Assembly (NCBI GenBank): GCA_029855925.1
Contig: JAGSHP010000340.1
Location: forward strand, 1-5,093
Length of the DNA: 5,093 bases
Source: Candidatus Thorarchaeota archaeon
GTDB taxonomy: Archaea > Asgardarchaeota > Thorarchaeia > Thorarchaeales > Thorarchaeaceae
Direction of reading: 5' to 3'
Positions within the stretch are counted from its first letter, which is position 1. The number at the start of each line of letters is the position of its first letter. The notes beneath the pieces are model-generated. The model was given only the letters and a program-made list of their open reading frames with translations. It did not search any database and was not told the DNA's origin. Positions 4,823 to 5,093 of the stretch are shown here, one piece after another. The translations under genes were made by a program, and so were the position numbers.

Positions 4823-5093
4823 GAGCACCTGATCTGAAGGTGGGAGAGTGTCAACCTTTTCCGGGTCGGTCCGGAGCTCAACACCATCTTCCAGCTCAAG
4901 AGAGTCGGTATAGACAACTCGGCCACGGACCTTTGAGCGACTCTCTATGTACACATCGTTTCCATAGACAGACTTTACCCGACTTCGCTCTTCAATCCGG
5001 ATTCGTTCACCGTAGAGGCTCTCAGCACGGGCCCGTTCTTGAATCAGGATACTATCTGCCACCACAGGACCAATGACCTCGCCTTTTCGACCA
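4811..5093 (-). CDS. Bactofilin-like (polymer-forming cytoskeletal) beta-helix protein, 3' part
   Basis: The frame is open through the right edge, with 93 residues visible up to TAG at 4813-4811; a GTG at 5065 is in frame, but the open codons upstream (GRKGEVIGPV) look like part of the same repeat, so the true start is probably outside. The visible part consists of beta-helix rungs of 16-18 residues. Each rung has a tyrosine turn followed by alternating hydrophobic positions: VVADSILIQERARAES, SLYGERIRIEERSRVK, SVYGNDVYIESRSKVRG, VVYTDSLELEDGVEL. It ends in a polar tail (PEKVDTLPPSD). This pattern is that of bactofilin-domain proteins (DUF583), whose bacterial members polymerise into filaments. 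Many small archaeal relatives carry this annotation without tested function. It ends six bases from the convergent methyltransferase stop. The beta-helix is well supported; polymer formation is inference from the family. Confidence 0.72.
   Translation of the reverse strand, partial: GRKGEVIGPVVADSILIQERARAESLYGERIRIEERSRVKSVYGNDVYIESRSKVRGRVVYTDSLELEDGVELRTDPEKVDTLPPSDQVLANE

Overview
This window looks archaeal. Genes start behind strong Shine-Dalgarno sequences (GGTGAT, AGGAGGTG, GAGGTG, AGGAG). TATA-like boxes lie 25-35 bases ahead of the minus-strand starts I could inspect, and base composition is balanced. A two-subunit CoA-transferase, a zinc-ribbon protein with a C-terminal membrane anchor and a bactofilin-like beta-helix protein together would suit an Asgard archaeon such as Thorarchaeia. 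That lineage is my impression from gene style, not something the sequence proves; other mesophilic archaea remain possible.

Layout, left to right. Bases 1-161 (minus) are the 5' end of a secreted Thr/Pro-rich protein, cut by the window edge. Bases 329-781 (minus) encode an unrecognised 150-residue helical protein with its own promoter region, which contains two abutting perfect palindromes. Bases 921-3394 (minus) form a tight three-gene operon: CoA-transferase subunit A (GTG start), subunit B (its ribosome site touches the stop codon of A), then a HAD-family hydrolase whose ATG overlaps the stop of B as ATGA. Bases 3530-3874 (minus) encode a small zinc-ribbon protein with a C-terminal membrane anchor. 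From there the strand switches: a short leader ORF (3961-4029) and a class I SAM methyltransferase (4031-4804) are on plus, apparently sharing a TATA region with the divergent zinc-ribbon gene. The methyltransferase converges, with a 6-base gap, on the 3' end of a bactofilin-like gene that runs off the right edge.

The only clear functional unit is the CoA-transferase/HAD operon. The two subunits should form one enzyme that moves CoA between carboxylic acids; the B subunit keeps the glutamate expected to form the covalent thioester. The HAD protein is translationally coupled to it and may act on a phosphorylated metabolite of the same pathway, but the substrate cannot be read from sequence. 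The other genes look like independent units.

I found no mobile element, CRISPR array, tRNA or rRNA, and no convincing new defence or biosynthetic system. The less ordinary items are the cysteine-rich tail-anchored zinc-ribbon protein, the leader ORF ahead of the methyltransferase, and the palindromic sites in two promoter regions. No stretch longer than 300 bases lacks a gene.
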